DNA of 64,000 nucleotides, taken from assembly GCF_007845645.1 (NCBI RefSeq), contig NZ_VCQV01000023.1, forward strand, positions 1 to 64,000. The letters run 5' to 3'. A program made the translations under genes and the position numbers. The notes beneath the pieces are model-generated. The model had not been told where the DNA came from. It searched no databases and was given only the letters and a program-made list of their open reading frames with translations. This document shows positions 52,168 to 60,556 of this stretch, one piece after another. This stretch comes from Leekyejoonella antrihumi (GTDB lineage: Bacteria > Actinomycetota > Actinomycetes > Actinomycetales > Dermatophilaceae). The stretch's first letter is position 1, and each line of letters opens with the position of its first letter.

Positions 52168-53772
52168 ATGGCAGACAACGGGATGCTTGGGCACGTGCTC
52201 GAGCGATTCGGCCTGACCCTGCTCACTGTCGAAGCCGGCACGATGGACCGGGACCGGCGCGTGTCCGACGTGGTGCTCTACGACCAGGTCGACCCGCCGG
52301 AAGTACAAGAGGGCTCGATCGTGCTCGGTGTGGGGGTGCATGGTGTCGATCAGATCGCTGAGCTGATGGACGAGCTCGGAGGCCATGATGCCTGCGCACT
52401 GATCGTGCGGGAACCGATCGTCGTGACATGCGCCATCAGAGCGATCGCCAAGGACCAAGACATCGCACTGCTCAGCCTGGTGCGCGGAGCATCCTGGATC
52501 CAGGTTGCCGGCATCCTGACACCGGCTCGTCACCTTGACAGTGAACAGCTCTGGCCGTCGAGCGTGCCGCCGCGCGACGGCCTCGACCTCTTCGAGGTGG
52601 CCAACTCGGTGTCGGCTCTCTTGGGCGCCCCGGTCACGATCGAGGATCTCTCCTCCCACATCCTGGCCTTCTCGGCCGACCAGAAGGAGTCGGATGAGGC
52701 GCGCAAGGCAAGCGTGCTGGGGCACCAGGTGCCGAAGGTCTACAACGACCCGATGATCAGCTGCGGTGTCTTCCGCAGACTCTACGCATCCGCCCGGCCG
52801 ATCTACGTCGAGTCGATCGCCGAAGGGGTCCGCGCACGTGCGGCGATGCGGATCTGCGCGGGCGACGAGGTGCTCGGGTCGATCTGGGCGGTCGTGGACG
52901 ATCCACTGGACCCCCAGCGCGAGCGAGCGATGATCGAGGCGGCCGGAGTCGCTGCAATCGCGATGTTGCGCACCCGAATCGCCACCGACACGTCGCGAAG
53001 GATGCGTACCGCGACCGTGGCGTCCCTCATCGAGGGCGGCGGCGCGGCGCGGGAGATCGCCGCCAAGATGCGCGGCCACGTGACCGGTGGGTGCGTCGTT
53101 GCCGCCAGCCTGCAGACGCGTGGAGTCGCCGACGATGCGGGAGCGTCGGCGGATCTGGAGCGGGCGGCCAGTGCCTTCCTCATGCTGATCCATGCCGAGA
53201 TCCCCGCTGCGCTGACCGCGGTCGTCGATCACACGGTATACGCCGTCGTCCCGGCCTACGATGACACGCCGGTCGACCTCCGGCACGTGCGTCGTCTGGC
53301 GCAGGAGTTCGCGCGAAGGCTCGGCCGTGACTGCGACCGGATCGCGGTTGGCGTCGGCGAACCTGTCGACGACGTGGCGGAACTGGACAGGTCGCGCCGT
53401 GAGGCCGACCTGGTACTTCGAGTCCTGCGCACCGCGCCGGCCGGTCCACAGCGGGTCGCCGTGGCCGGTGAAGTGCAGGTGCAGTCGCTGCTTTTGCGGC
53501 TGTCGGATCTGATGGCCCGCGATCACCAGACCGTGACGGGGCCCATCGCCGCACTGCGGGAGTATGACGCGCAGCACCAGTCCAAACTGGAGGAGACGTT
53601 GCGCTCATGGCTCGACAGCTTCGGTGATGTCGGTGCGGCCGCCGCGGCCCTGCACGTGCACAAGAACACCTTCCGCTACCGCCTCAGCAGGGTCATCGAG
53701 GTAGCCTCGGTGGACCTGGGCGACCCTGAGGAGCGCTTCCGCCTGATGCTTCAGTTCCGTCTGACCGCGTAG
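52168..53772 (+). CDS. PucR-family transcriptional regulator
   Basis: The 534-residue regulator has an N-terminal PucR sensor domain (MADNGMLGHVLERFGLTLLT to about residue 130), a GGDEF-like/CdaR central region, and the diagnostic C-terminal HTH (LDSFGDVGAAAAALHVHKNTFRYRLSRVIEV). ATG 52168 is fixed by GGAGGA. PucR/CdaR proteins usually activate purine, sugar-acid or amino acid catabolism. It lies 85 bp upstream of the M20-GNAT-racemase operon in the same direction, so it is the likely activator of that pathway. Confidence 0.9.
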   Translation: MADNGMLGHVLERFGLTLLTVEAGTMDRDRRVSDVVLYDQVDPPEVQEGSIVLGVGVHGVDQIAELMDELGGHDACALIVREPIVVTCAIRAIAKDQDIALLSLVRGASWIQVAGILTPARHLDSEQLWPSSVPPRDGLDLFEVANSVSALLGAPVTIEDLSSHILAFSADQKESDEARKASVLGHQVPKVYNDPMISCGVFRRLYASARPIYVESIAEGVRARAAMRICAGDEVLGSIWAVVDDPLDPQRERAMIEAAGVAAIAMLRTRIATDTSRRMRTATVASLIEGGGAAREIAAKMRGHVTGGCVVAASLQTRGVADDAGASADLERAASAFLMLIHAEIPAALTAVVDHTVYAVVPAYDDTPVDLRHVRRLAQEFARRLGRDCDRIAVGVGEPVDDVAELDRSRREADLVLRVLRTAPAGPQRVAVAGEVQVQSLLLRLSDLMARDHQTVTGPIAALREYDAQHQSKLEETLRSWLDSFGDVGAAAAALHVHKNTFRYRLSRVIEVASVDLGDPEERFRLMLQFRLTA

Positions 53773-53776
53773 CCGT

Positions 53777-53792
53777 TCGTCCGCACGGACGA
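53777..53792 (+). terminator. Short hairpin after PucR gene
   Basis: TCGTCCG, CA, CGGACGA form a 7-bp stem four bases after the PucR stop. It could be a weak terminator or part of a binding site for the downstream promoter. Confidence 0.4.
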
Positions 53793-53857
53793 TCGAGGCG
53801 ACGAACTTCGTCTGTCTGCATGAGGTAAGGGCCGGGCGGATCCTCGATGCTGAGCAG

Positions 53858-55036
53858 GTGACTCAGTTTCTCGGCGCTTGCAACAAGCGGCTTCCGGCGA
53901 TGATCGATGACATCCGTCTGCTCGTCGAGTGCGAGTCGCCTTCGGATGATGCTGAGGCGCTTGCGCGCAGTGCAGACCTCGTCGCCAGGGTGGGTCGGGC
54001 TCGACTGGGCTCGGATCCGGACCGGGTGGCGTGCGATGGTCGAGACCACCTGGTGTGGCGGCTGGGTCGCGGCCCGCGGCGCGTGCTTCTGCTGGGCCAT
54101 CACGACACTGTATGGCCTATGGGCACGTTGGAGCGGCTCCCGTTCTCGGCGGAGGGCGCTGTGCTTCGTGGACCTGGATGTTTCGACATGAAGACCGGAA
54201 TCATTCAGATATTCCATGCCCTGCAGGTTCTGACCGACGCAGATGGCCCGCCGGCCGTCGACGGTGTGACGGTGCTCATCACGGCCGACGAGGAGATTGG
54301 CTCACCGTCATCCCGAGGTCTGATCGAGCAGGAGGCCGACGGTTGCTCGGCGGCGCTGGTGCTGGAGTCGGCAGGCCCAGGCGGAGCCTTGAAGGCCGAG
54401 CGAAAAGGTGTGTCGCTCTACCGTGTCCGGGTCACCGGGCGCGCAGCTCACGCCGGTCTCGAACCGGAGAACGGAGTGAACGCCGGAGTTGAACTGGCTC
54501 ATCAGATCCTGGCGATCGCGGCCCTGAACGACCCGGTGAGTGGGACAACCGTGACTCCCACTGCGTCGCACGCAGGCACGACAACCAATACGGTCCCTGC
54601 CGAGGCGTACATCGCGGTCGACGTGCGAGCGTCCAGCGAGGCGGAGCAGCAGCGCGTCGACCGCGCACTGCGGGCTCTGCGGCCAACGCTCAAGGGTGCG
54701 TCTCTGAGCATCGCAGGAGGCCCGAACCGCCCTCCGTTGACCCATGTGCAGTCCGACGACCTGGCGGCCTTGGCGCGTTCTCTTGCACCGTTCTGCGGGA
54801 TCCCCGCGCTGCGCACGGTCTCGGTCGGGGGCGGATCCGACGGGAACTTCACTGCAGGGATCGGTATCCCTACCCTGGACGGGTTGGGAGCGGTAGGGGA
54901 TGGGGCGCACGCCGACCACGAACAGGTCCACACCGAGCATCTCGCTTCTCGCACGGCCCTGCTCGCGCTGATGACGCGCAGCCTGTTGCGCCCGTCGGCG
55001 GTAGCACCCGAGGAGATGCGAGATGCCCGTCCCTAG
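53858..55036 (+). CDS. M20 family metallopeptidase (N-acyl/N-succinyl amino acid hydrolase candidate)
   Basis: This 392-residue M20A-type hydrolase is related to carboxypeptidase G2 and ArgE/DapE. Zinc ligands and catalytic residues are clear: VLLLGHHDTVWPMG (His, Asp), RGPGCFDMKTG (bridging Asp), ITADEEIGSPSSR (Glu-Glu) and the late DGAHADHEQVHT. GTG 53858 is used; ATG 53900 is possible. It overlaps the GNAT gene by 14 nt. In the D- to L-amino acid conversion operon of Geobacillus, an M20 enzyme stereospecifically removes the N-succinyl group from the L-isomer, which fits here. Confidence 0.88.
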   Translation: MTQFLGACNKRLPAMIDDIRLLVECESPSDDAEALARSADLVARVGRARLGSDPDRVACDGRDHLVWRLGRGPRRVLLLGHHDTVWPMGTLERLPFSAEGAVLRGPGCFDMKTGIIQIFHALQVLTDADGPPAVDGVTVLITADEEIGSPSSRGLIEQEADGCSAALVLESAGPGGALKAERKGVSLYRVRVTGRAAHAGLEPENGVNAGVELAHQILAIAALNDPVSGTTVTPTASHAGTTTNTVPAEAYIAVDVRASSEAEQQRVDRALRALRPTLKGASLSIAGGPNRPPLTHVQSDDLAALARSLAPFCGIPALRTVSVGGGSDGNFTAGIGIPTLDGLGAVGDGAHADHEQVHTEHLASRTALLALMTRSLLRPSAVAPEEMRDARP

Positions 55037-55865
55037 TGCCGCCCTCGACGTGGCAGACAGGGATGCCCGCGCTCGGGCACGCGCAGCGGGCGTGGAGATT
55101 CGCAAGCTCACCCCGGACGAGGCCCCGGATGCGTGCAGCCTGCTCGCCGACGTCTGGGACTCCGACCCACGCCATGGCCCGATGGAGGCAAGCCTTCTGA
55201 TCGCGCTACTGCACTGTGACAACTACGTATCCGGTGCATTCGACCACGGCCGGATGGTCGGGGTGTGTGTGGGCTTCTTCGCCGCCCCGATCGGCACCGG
55301 CATGCACTCCCACATTGCCGGAGTGATCCGGCAGTACGCGGGACGGGGTGTGGGTACCGCACTCAAGCTGCATCAGCGCGCGTGGGCGCTGCATCGTGGA
55401 GTCACCTCAATCTCTTGGACCTATGACCCCCTGGTGGCACGCAACGCATTCTTCAATCTGCACCTGCTCGGCGCGAGGGTGACGCAGTATGTGCCGGACT
55501 TCTACGGCGAGATGAGTGACGGGATCAACGACGGTCAGGCTACGGACCGGCTTGTGGTGCACTGGGCCATCGTCAGCTCGACGCTGAATACTGCGGCTTC
55601 GGTGCCGCTCGATGCACGGGAGTTCGTCGTGCTGGAGATGGACCAGGCCCGTGAGCCCGTGCTTGCCAGCGGTCCGCCACCCGATGGATTTACCAGGTGC
55701 AGAGTCGCGATTCCCGATGACATCGCGCTGTTCCGGACCCGTGACCGCGGAGTCGCCGCCCGGTGGCGACTGGCCGCACGGGAGGCTCTCGTCGCATTGC
55801 TTGCGGACCGCTGGGTCGTCACCGACTTCGACCGTTCCGGGTACTACCGACTTGAGAGGAACTAG
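55023..55865 (+). CDS. GNAT acyltransferase (COG3375 type, amino acid N-succinyltransferase candidate)
   Basis: The 280-residue GNAT protein has the acetyl-CoA/succinyl-CoA binding loop in IRQYAGRGVGTALKLHQRAWALH (Q/RxxGxG/A) and ITWTYDP-like text (SISWTYDPLVARNAFFNLHLLGARV). This long GNAT group is typically found next to N-acylamino acid racemases. GAGGAG precedes the ATG, which lies inside the M20 gene end. It would transfer an acyl, probably succinyl, group to the alpha-amine of D-amino acids, the first step of the pathway. It is cytoplasmic. Confidence 0.85.
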   Translation: MPVPSAALDVADRDARARARAAGVEIRKLTPDEAPDACSLLADVWDSDPRHGPMEASLLIALLHCDNYVSGAFDHGRMVGVCVGFFAAPIGTGMHSHIAGVIRQYAGRGVGTALKLHQRAWALHRGVTSISWTYDPLVARNAFFNLHLLGARVTQYVPDFYGEMSDGINDGQATDRLVVHWAIVSSTLNTAASVPLDAREFVVLEMDQAREPVLASGPPPDGFTRCRVAIPDDIALFRTRDRGVAARWRLAAREALVALLADRWVVTDFDRSGYYRLERN

Positions 55866-55867
55866 AG

Positions 55868-56989
55868 ATGCAGATCAACGCCGTGCACCTGCATACGCTG
55901 CGGATGCCGCTGGTGGCACCCTTCACCACATCGTTCTCGACCCAGACCGAGCGGACGGTGATCCTGGTCGAGCTGACGGCCGATGTGGACGGTCAGGAGG
56001 TCACCGGCTGGGGCGAGTGCGTCGCACTGAACGAGCCGCTCTACTCCAGCGAGTATGTCGCCGAGGTGCTCGATGTTTCGTGCCGTTTTCTCCTGCCACA
56101 GCTGCTGACCTTCCAGCAACAGCGCCCCCTGACCGCGGAGATGGTGGCCACCTGCCTTGCGCCGATCGTTGGCCACCGGATGGCGAAAGCGGCATTGGAG
56201 ATGGCGGTCCTCGATACTCAGCTACGCGCCGCCGGTGCCAGTTTCGCGGACTACCTGGGCGTCTCGCGGGACCGGATTCCCTCGGGCGTCTCGGTGGGGA
56301 TCCACGACACCATCCCCGAGCTGGTCACGGCGGTCGAGGACTACCTGGCGGACGGTTATCGGCGGATCAAGCTGAAGATCAGGCCGGGATGGGACATCGC
56401 GCCGGTGCGAGCCATTCGTGAGGCCTTCGGAGACATCCCCCTCCAGGTCGACGCCAATGCGGCGTACACGCTGGTCGACGCACCGCAGCTGCGGCGTCTG
56501 GACGAGTTCGGCCTGCTGCTGATCGAGCAACCACTGGCTGAGGACGACCTGCGCCAGCACGCGCAGCTCGCCCGGCTGATGACGACACCCATGTGCCTGG
56601 ATGAGTCCATCGTCTCCGCTGAGGCCGCGGCCGATGCGATCGCACTCGGTGCGGCGGCAGTGATCAACATCAAGCCGGGAAGGGTGGGTGGCTACCTCGA
56701 GGCCCGACGTATCCATGACATTGCGCGGGCGAGTGGTGTCGCCGTGTGGTGCGGTGGAATGCTCGAGACCGGGATCGGGCGCGCCGCGAACGCCGCACTT
56801 GCCGGCCTACCCGGCTTCACCCTGACCGGTGACGTTTCGGCGTCGAACCGCTTCTACGAAGAGGACATCACGCCGCCGATCGTCATGATGGACGGCTATA
56901 TCGAGGTGCCGACAGTGGCTGGCCTGTGCGCGGAGCCCATCAGGTCCCGCATCGAGAAGTTCACGATCGAAACGATCGCCGCCTGCTGA
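55868..56989 (+). CDS. N-acylamino acid racemase (OSBS/NSAR group, enolase superfamily)
   Basis: This 373-residue muconate-lactonising-subgroup enolase has KxK catalytic lysines Lys168 and Lys170 in RIKLKIRPG. Metal ligands are Asp195 (QVDANA), Glu220 (LIEQPL) and Asp245 (CLDES), and the opposite-face Lys269 is in NIKPGRVGG. The spacing equals that of characterised NSAR/OSBS enzymes. No other menaquinone gene is nearby, while a GNAT and an M20 hydrolase are. Racemisation of N-acyl amino acids is therefore favoured over o-succinylbenzoate synthesis, although such enzymes can do both. GAGAGGA precedes the ATG two bases after the GNAT stop. Confidence 0.88.
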   Translation: MQINAVHLHTLRMPLVAPFTTSFSTQTERTVILVELTADVDGQEVTGWGECVALNEPLYSSEYVAEVLDVSCRFLLPQLLTFQQQRPLTAEMVATCLAPIVGHRMAKAALEMAVLDTQLRAAGASFADYLGVSRDRIPSGVSVGIHDTIPELVTAVEDYLADGYRRIKLKIRPGWDIAPVRAIREAFGDIPLQVDANAAYTLVDAPQLRRLDEFGLLLIEQPLAEDDLRQHAQLARLMTTPMCLDESIVSAEAAADAIALGAAAVINIKPGRVGGYLEARRIHDIARASGVAVWCGGMLETGIGRAANAALAGLPGFTLTGDVSASNRFYEEDITPPIVMMDGYIEVPTVAGLCAEPIRSRIEKFTIETIAAC

Positions 56990-57030
56990 GGCACGCGGCA
57001 CCTCCGCCCAGCGCTGGACCACAAACAAGA

Positions 57031-57058
57031 CATGCCTCTGGACCTGTCCAGGAGCATG
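57031..57058. promoter_or_regulatory. 28-bp near-perfect palindrome before the permease gene
   Basis: CATGCCTCTGGAC/GTCCAGGAGCATG is symmetric at 12 of 14 positions per arm. It lies 53-80 bp before the permease start and 40 bp after the racemase stop. It could be a regulator site (PucR or other) or a processing hairpin. Confidence 0.5.
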
Positions 57059-57110
57059 GCTTCGCGACACACTGTACGGACGCACTCCACGGAGCTCAGG
57101 GAGGTCCGCC

Positions 57111-58541
57111 ATGACGGAGGTGGCCGACGAAACCGAAGCGGCGGGCCTGAGCAAGGGCCTCAAGCAACGGCACATGACCATGATCGCCATCGGTGGGACG
57201 ATCGGCGCCGGCCTCTTCGTCGGCAGCGGCACGATCATCCACGCGGCCGGGCCGGCGTCGCTGGTTTCCTTCCTGATCGCCGGCATCCTGATCACACTGG
57301 TCATGCGGATGCTCGGCGAGATGGCAGTCGCGAGACCCACGATCGGCTCCTTCTACGAGTACGCCCGCGAAGGTCTGGGCAACTGGGCCGGGTTCTCGAT
57401 CGGCTGGCTCTATTGGTACTACTGGGTCATCGTTGTCGCCATCGAGGCGGTCGCCGGAGCCGCCGTGCTGGGAAAGTGGCTCCCCAGCGCCCCGGTATGG
57501 CTGACCAGTCTGGTCCTGCTCGCGCTGATGACTGCCACCAACCTGATCTCGGTGGCCGCCTTCGGCGAGTTCGAGTACTGGTTCTCCTCGATCAAGGTCG
57601 CGGCGATCATCGTGTTCCTCCTCCTGGGCATCCTCTGGATCACCGGTGCCCTGCCGAACAGCCACGCGGGCGTCGCGAATCTGACCCAGATGGGCGGCTT
57701 CGTACCGCACGGATGGGGTGAGGTGATCTCCAAGGCCGTGCCTGCAGTGGGGTTCTTCGTCGGAGTCGAGCTGGTGACGTTGGCCGCGGCGGAGTCCGCA
57801 GAGCCCGGCAGAATGGTCGCTCGGGCCACCAACGCGGTGGTAGCCCGAGTGCTGCTGTTCTACGTCGGCTCGATGTTCGTCATCGTCGCAGTGATGCCCT
57901 GGAACAGTCAGAACGTGCTGGGCAGCCCGTTCGTGACGGTGCTGGACAAGATCGGGATCCCCGGCGCCGGGGACCTCATGAACGCCATCATCCTGACCGC
58001 GGTGCTGTCGTCGCTGAACTCCGGGCTCTACGCGACGTCGCGAATGCTGTTCGCCCTCACCCAACGTGGGCATGCACCGAAGGCGCTGGTCAAGACCAAC
58101 TCCCGTGGCGTGCCGGCTCGCGCGATCCTGATCGGGACAGTGGTCGCGCTGATCTCGATCGGGGTGTCCTATGTGTCGCCCGACAAGGTCTTCGCCTTCC
58201 TGATCTCCTCCTACGGCGCGCTCGCGCTGTTCGTCTACCTGCTGATCGCGCTCGCGCAGGTGAGGATCCGCTTCCGGATGCAACGCGAGAATCCCGAGGC
58301 CCTCACGTTCAAGATGTGGCTGTTCCCCTGGCTGTCCTACCTGACCATCGCAGGTATGGCCGCCGTGATTCTGGCGATGTTCGTGTCCCCCGACACCCGG
58401 ACCCAGGCCGCCCTGAGCACGCTCTCGTTCGCGGTGCTCCTCCTCGCCTACGCGGTCATGGTCACGGTCCGCAAGCGACGCGGGCTGCCGGTCGACCCAT
58501 CCGTGGAGTCAGCATCCACGGAGAGCGTGGAGGAGCCATGA
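57111..58541 (+). CDS. Amino acid permease (AAT family, APC superfamily; GABA/D-Ala-type)
   Basis: This 476-residue permease starts after GGGAGGT. LKQRHMTMIAIGGTIGAGLFVGSG is the signature of the AAT family (GabP, CycA, AroP). Twelve helices follow, with EMAVARPTIGSFYEYAREGLGNWAGFSIGWLYWYYWV and a conserved GVELVTLAAAESAEP segment. CycA-type members import D-alanine, D-serine, glycine and related amino acids. Position right after the D- to L-amino acid conversion genes makes uptake of (D-)amino acids the best guess. Confidence 0.88.
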   Translation: MTEVADETEAAGLSKGLKQRHMTMIAIGGTIGAGLFVGSGTIIHAAGPASLVSFLIAGILITLVMRMLGEMAVARPTIGSFYEYAREGLGNWAGFSIGWLYWYYWVIVVAIEAVAGAAVLGKWLPSAPVWLTSLVLLALMTATNLISVAAFGEFEYWFSSIKVAAIIVFLLLGILWITGALPNSHAGVANLTQMGGFVPHGWGEVISKAVPAVGFFVGVELVTLAAAESAEPGRMVARATNAVVARVLLFYVGSMFVIVAVMPWNSQNVLGSPFVTVLDKIGIPGAGDLMNAIILTAVLSSLNSGLYATSRMLFALTQRGHAPKALVKTNSRGVPARAILIGTVVALISIGVSYVSPDKVFAFLISSYGALALFVYLLIALAQVRIRFRMQRENPEALTFKMWLFPWLSYLTIAGMAAVILAMFVSPDTRTQAALSTLSFAVLLLAYAVMVTVRKRRGLPVDPSVESASTESVEEP

Positions 58542-59602
58542 GCACCTACCGACACAGTCGTCGTCCACGGATCCGAGCCGTCGCCGTGGCTGCGGTGGCC
58601 GCGCTGCTGCTGGCCCTTGCGGGATGCGGCGGCTCCTCGAGTCGCCCCCAGGAGCTCCGGATCGCCTACCAGGACATTGCCGGCGGCGCCCTGGTGGTCA
58701 AGCACAACGGGTGGCTGGAGGACAAGCTGCAGATGCCCGTCCGCTGGATCCGCTACGACTCGGGGTCCGCGGTAAACGCCGCAGTGAACAACGGCAAGGT
58801 CGATGTAGGACTGGTCGGCAGCACCGGTGCGGCCGCGGGCGTTACTGCGCACCTGGGCTACCAGGTGGTCTGGATCTTCGATGTCATCGGCAAGGCCGAG
58901 GCGCTCGTCGCCCGGTCCGGCAGTGGGATCACCAGCGTGCGCGACCTGGTCGGCAAGACCGTCGCCGTGCCGTTTGGATCCACCAGCCACTACGCCCTCC
59001 TGGCCGCGCTGCAAGATGCGAACGTCAACCTGAACGACGTCACAATGGTGGACCTACAGCCTCGCGAGATCGCGGATGCCTGGCGCAAGAAATCCATCGA
59101 TGCCGCCTACGTCTGGCAGCCGACCCAGCAGACACTTCTCGACGACGGCGGCCACGTGGTGATCGACAGCGCTCAGCTGGCTCATCGTGGCCACTTCACG
59201 GCCGACCTGGGTTTTGCGACGGCCGACCTGGTGAAGTCCGCGCCGGCCATCGTGCAGACGTGGATCACGCAGGAGAACCGGGCAGTGACGCTGATTCAGA
59301 AGGATCCGGCCACCGCGGCCAAGGCGATCGGCGCCGAGCTCGGGATCAGCGATCGCGAAGCCCGGCAGGAGATGACGGGCTACCGGTACCTCACCGCATC
59401 CCAGCAGGCCGGTCCGGGCTATCTCGGGACGCCCAATGCCAAGGGCAAGCTCGTGAACCTGCTGACGGCTGCCGCCGACTTCCAGCACGAGTTCCCGCAG
59501 ACCGCGAAGTTCGGCGAGGAGAAGGTCATCACCACGAATCCGACGACCAAACAGTTCTCCGACGCGATCGACCCCGCATTCATCGCCAACGCTGGAGGAT
59601 GA
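58538..59602 (+). CDS. TauA/NitT-type ABC substrate-binding lipoprotein (orphan)
   Basis: The 354-residue lipoprotein has signal peptide and lipobox LLLALAGCGGSSSR. LRIAYQDIAGGALVVKHNGWLEDKL, SAVNAAVNNGKVDVGLVGSTGAAAG and VDLQPREIADAWRKKSIDAAYVWQP match taurine/aliphatic sulfonate-binding proteins. Its ATG overlaps the permease stop (ATGA) with AGGAG just before. No ABC permease or ATPase follows, so partner subunits must be elsewhere, or the protein serves as a receptor working with the permease. Ligand unknown. Confidence 0.85.
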   Translation: MSTYRHSRRPRIRAVAVAAVAALLLALAGCGGSSSRPQELRIAYQDIAGGALVVKHNGWLEDKLQMPVRWIRYDSGSAVNAAVNNGKVDVGLVGSTGAAAGVTAHLGYQVVWIFDVIGKAEALVARSGSGITSVRDLVGKTVAVPFGSTSHYALLAALQDANVNLNDVTMVDLQPREIADAWRKKSIDAAYVWQPTQQTLLDDGGHVVIDSAQLAHRGHFTADLGFATADLVKSAPAIVQTWITQENRAVTLIQKDPATAAKAIGAELGISDREARQEMTGYRYLTASQQAGPGYLGTPNAKGKLVNLLTAAADFQHEFPQTAKFGEEKVITTNPTTKQFSDAIDPAFIANAGG

Positions 59603-59608
59603 GCCGAG

Positions 59609-60499
59609 ATGAGCCACGATGTCGTGATCGGATTCGACGGGACGGCCGGAGCAGAGGACGCCCTCATACTCGGGTCCTGGATCGCCGCGGCCGCCCGTCG
59701 GCCGCTTCTTGTAGTGAGTGTGTACCAGGAGGATGTCATGCCCGTGCTGCCCGGGATCGGCAGTGAGTGGGACCACGAGATGCAGGCAGAGGCTCGCCAA
59801 CAGCTTGAGCGCGCGCGACGGCTGCTCGGCGACGGGACGGGCGCCCAATTCCGTACCGTCGGCAGTACATCCGCGGCCCGGGTTCTGGACGCAGTGGCGA
59901 CGCAGGCAGACGCCAGCGCCATCGTGGTCGGCTCGACCAGACGTGGCGCGCTTCGCCGAGTGAGCAGCAGCCACACCGCTGACCGATTGTTGCAGGGTGC
60001 CCAGTGCCCGGTCCTGATCGCCCCCCGCGGTGTCCGGGACCGTGACCTGGCGCCGCTCACCGACGTCGGCTGTGCCTACCTGCCCACGCCCGAGGGCACG
60101 CTCGCGCTCCGTCAGGCGGCCGCACTTGTCTACCTCAGCGGGGCGCGGCTCAAGGTGTACACCGTGCCGGACCAGCGAGCGGGCCGATCAAGCGAGACGA
60201 CTCCGAAGGACCGCGCGCGCGCACACGGCAAGCATCTCTTCGACTCCGCGACGGCAGCGGTCGAGAAGCTCCCGGGCCACCCGCAGGTGAGTGTCCACGT
60301 GCTCGAGGGCAACGTCGTCCAGGCACTCTCGGCTCTGGAGGAGGAAGACTGTCAGGTGCTGGTCTGCGGCTCACGCGGATACGGTCCGGTTGGCCGGGTT
60401 CTGCTCGGTGGCGTCTCCAGCCGCCTGGTCCGATCGGCAGCCACGCCAATCCTTCTGGTTCCTCGAGGCATGAAGGAGAGCGACTGGCCGACCGTCTGA
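59609..60499 (+). CDS. Tandem universal stress protein (two Usp domains)
   Basis: This 296-residue protein carries two UspA domains. The first (1-145) begins HDVVIGFDGTAGAEDALILG and ends IVVGSTRRGALRRVSSSHTADRLLQGAQCPVLIAP. The second (about 150-296) ends VLVCGSRGYGPVGRVLLGGVSSRLVRSAATPILLVP and keeps the G-2x-G-9x-G-[ST] ATP-binding pattern. It follows the binding protein by six bases, so it is in the operon. Such proteins tune metabolism under stress; a specific role here is unknown. Confidence 0.87.
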   Translation: MSHDVVIGFDGTAGAEDALILGSWIAAAARRPLLVVSVYQEDVMPVLPGIGSEWDHEMQAEARQQLERARRLLGDGTGAQFRTVGSTSAARVLDAVATQADASAIVVGSTRRGALRRVSSSHTADRLLQGAQCPVLIAPRGVRDRDLAPLTDVGCAYLPTPEGTLALRQAAALVYLSGARLKVYTVPDQRAGRSSETTPKDRARAHGKHLFDSATAAVEKLPGHPQVSVHVLEGNVVQALSALEEEDCQVLVCGSRGYGPVGRVLLGGVSSRLVRSAATPILLVPRGMKESDWPTV

Positions 60500-60533
60500 C
60501 CCGCATGCCCTGGGCAGGCGTTTCAGGCGGGTC
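60498..60533. terminator. Terminator between converging Usp and serine hydrolase genes
   Basis: GACCCGC (60498-60504) pairs with GCGGGTC (60527-60533), and an inner GCCC/GGGC pair extends the structure. It overlaps the Usp stop codon and precedes the converging gene's end at 60557. Confidence 0.5.
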
Positions 60534-60556
60534 ACCGATGAAGTCTTCGGGGCTCG

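Noticed and set aside
55868-56989. Calling this gene menC for menaquinone synthesis
   Set aside because: There are no other men genes nearby, and the adjacent GNAT and M20 genes point to N-acylamino acid racemisation. A dual activity is still possible.
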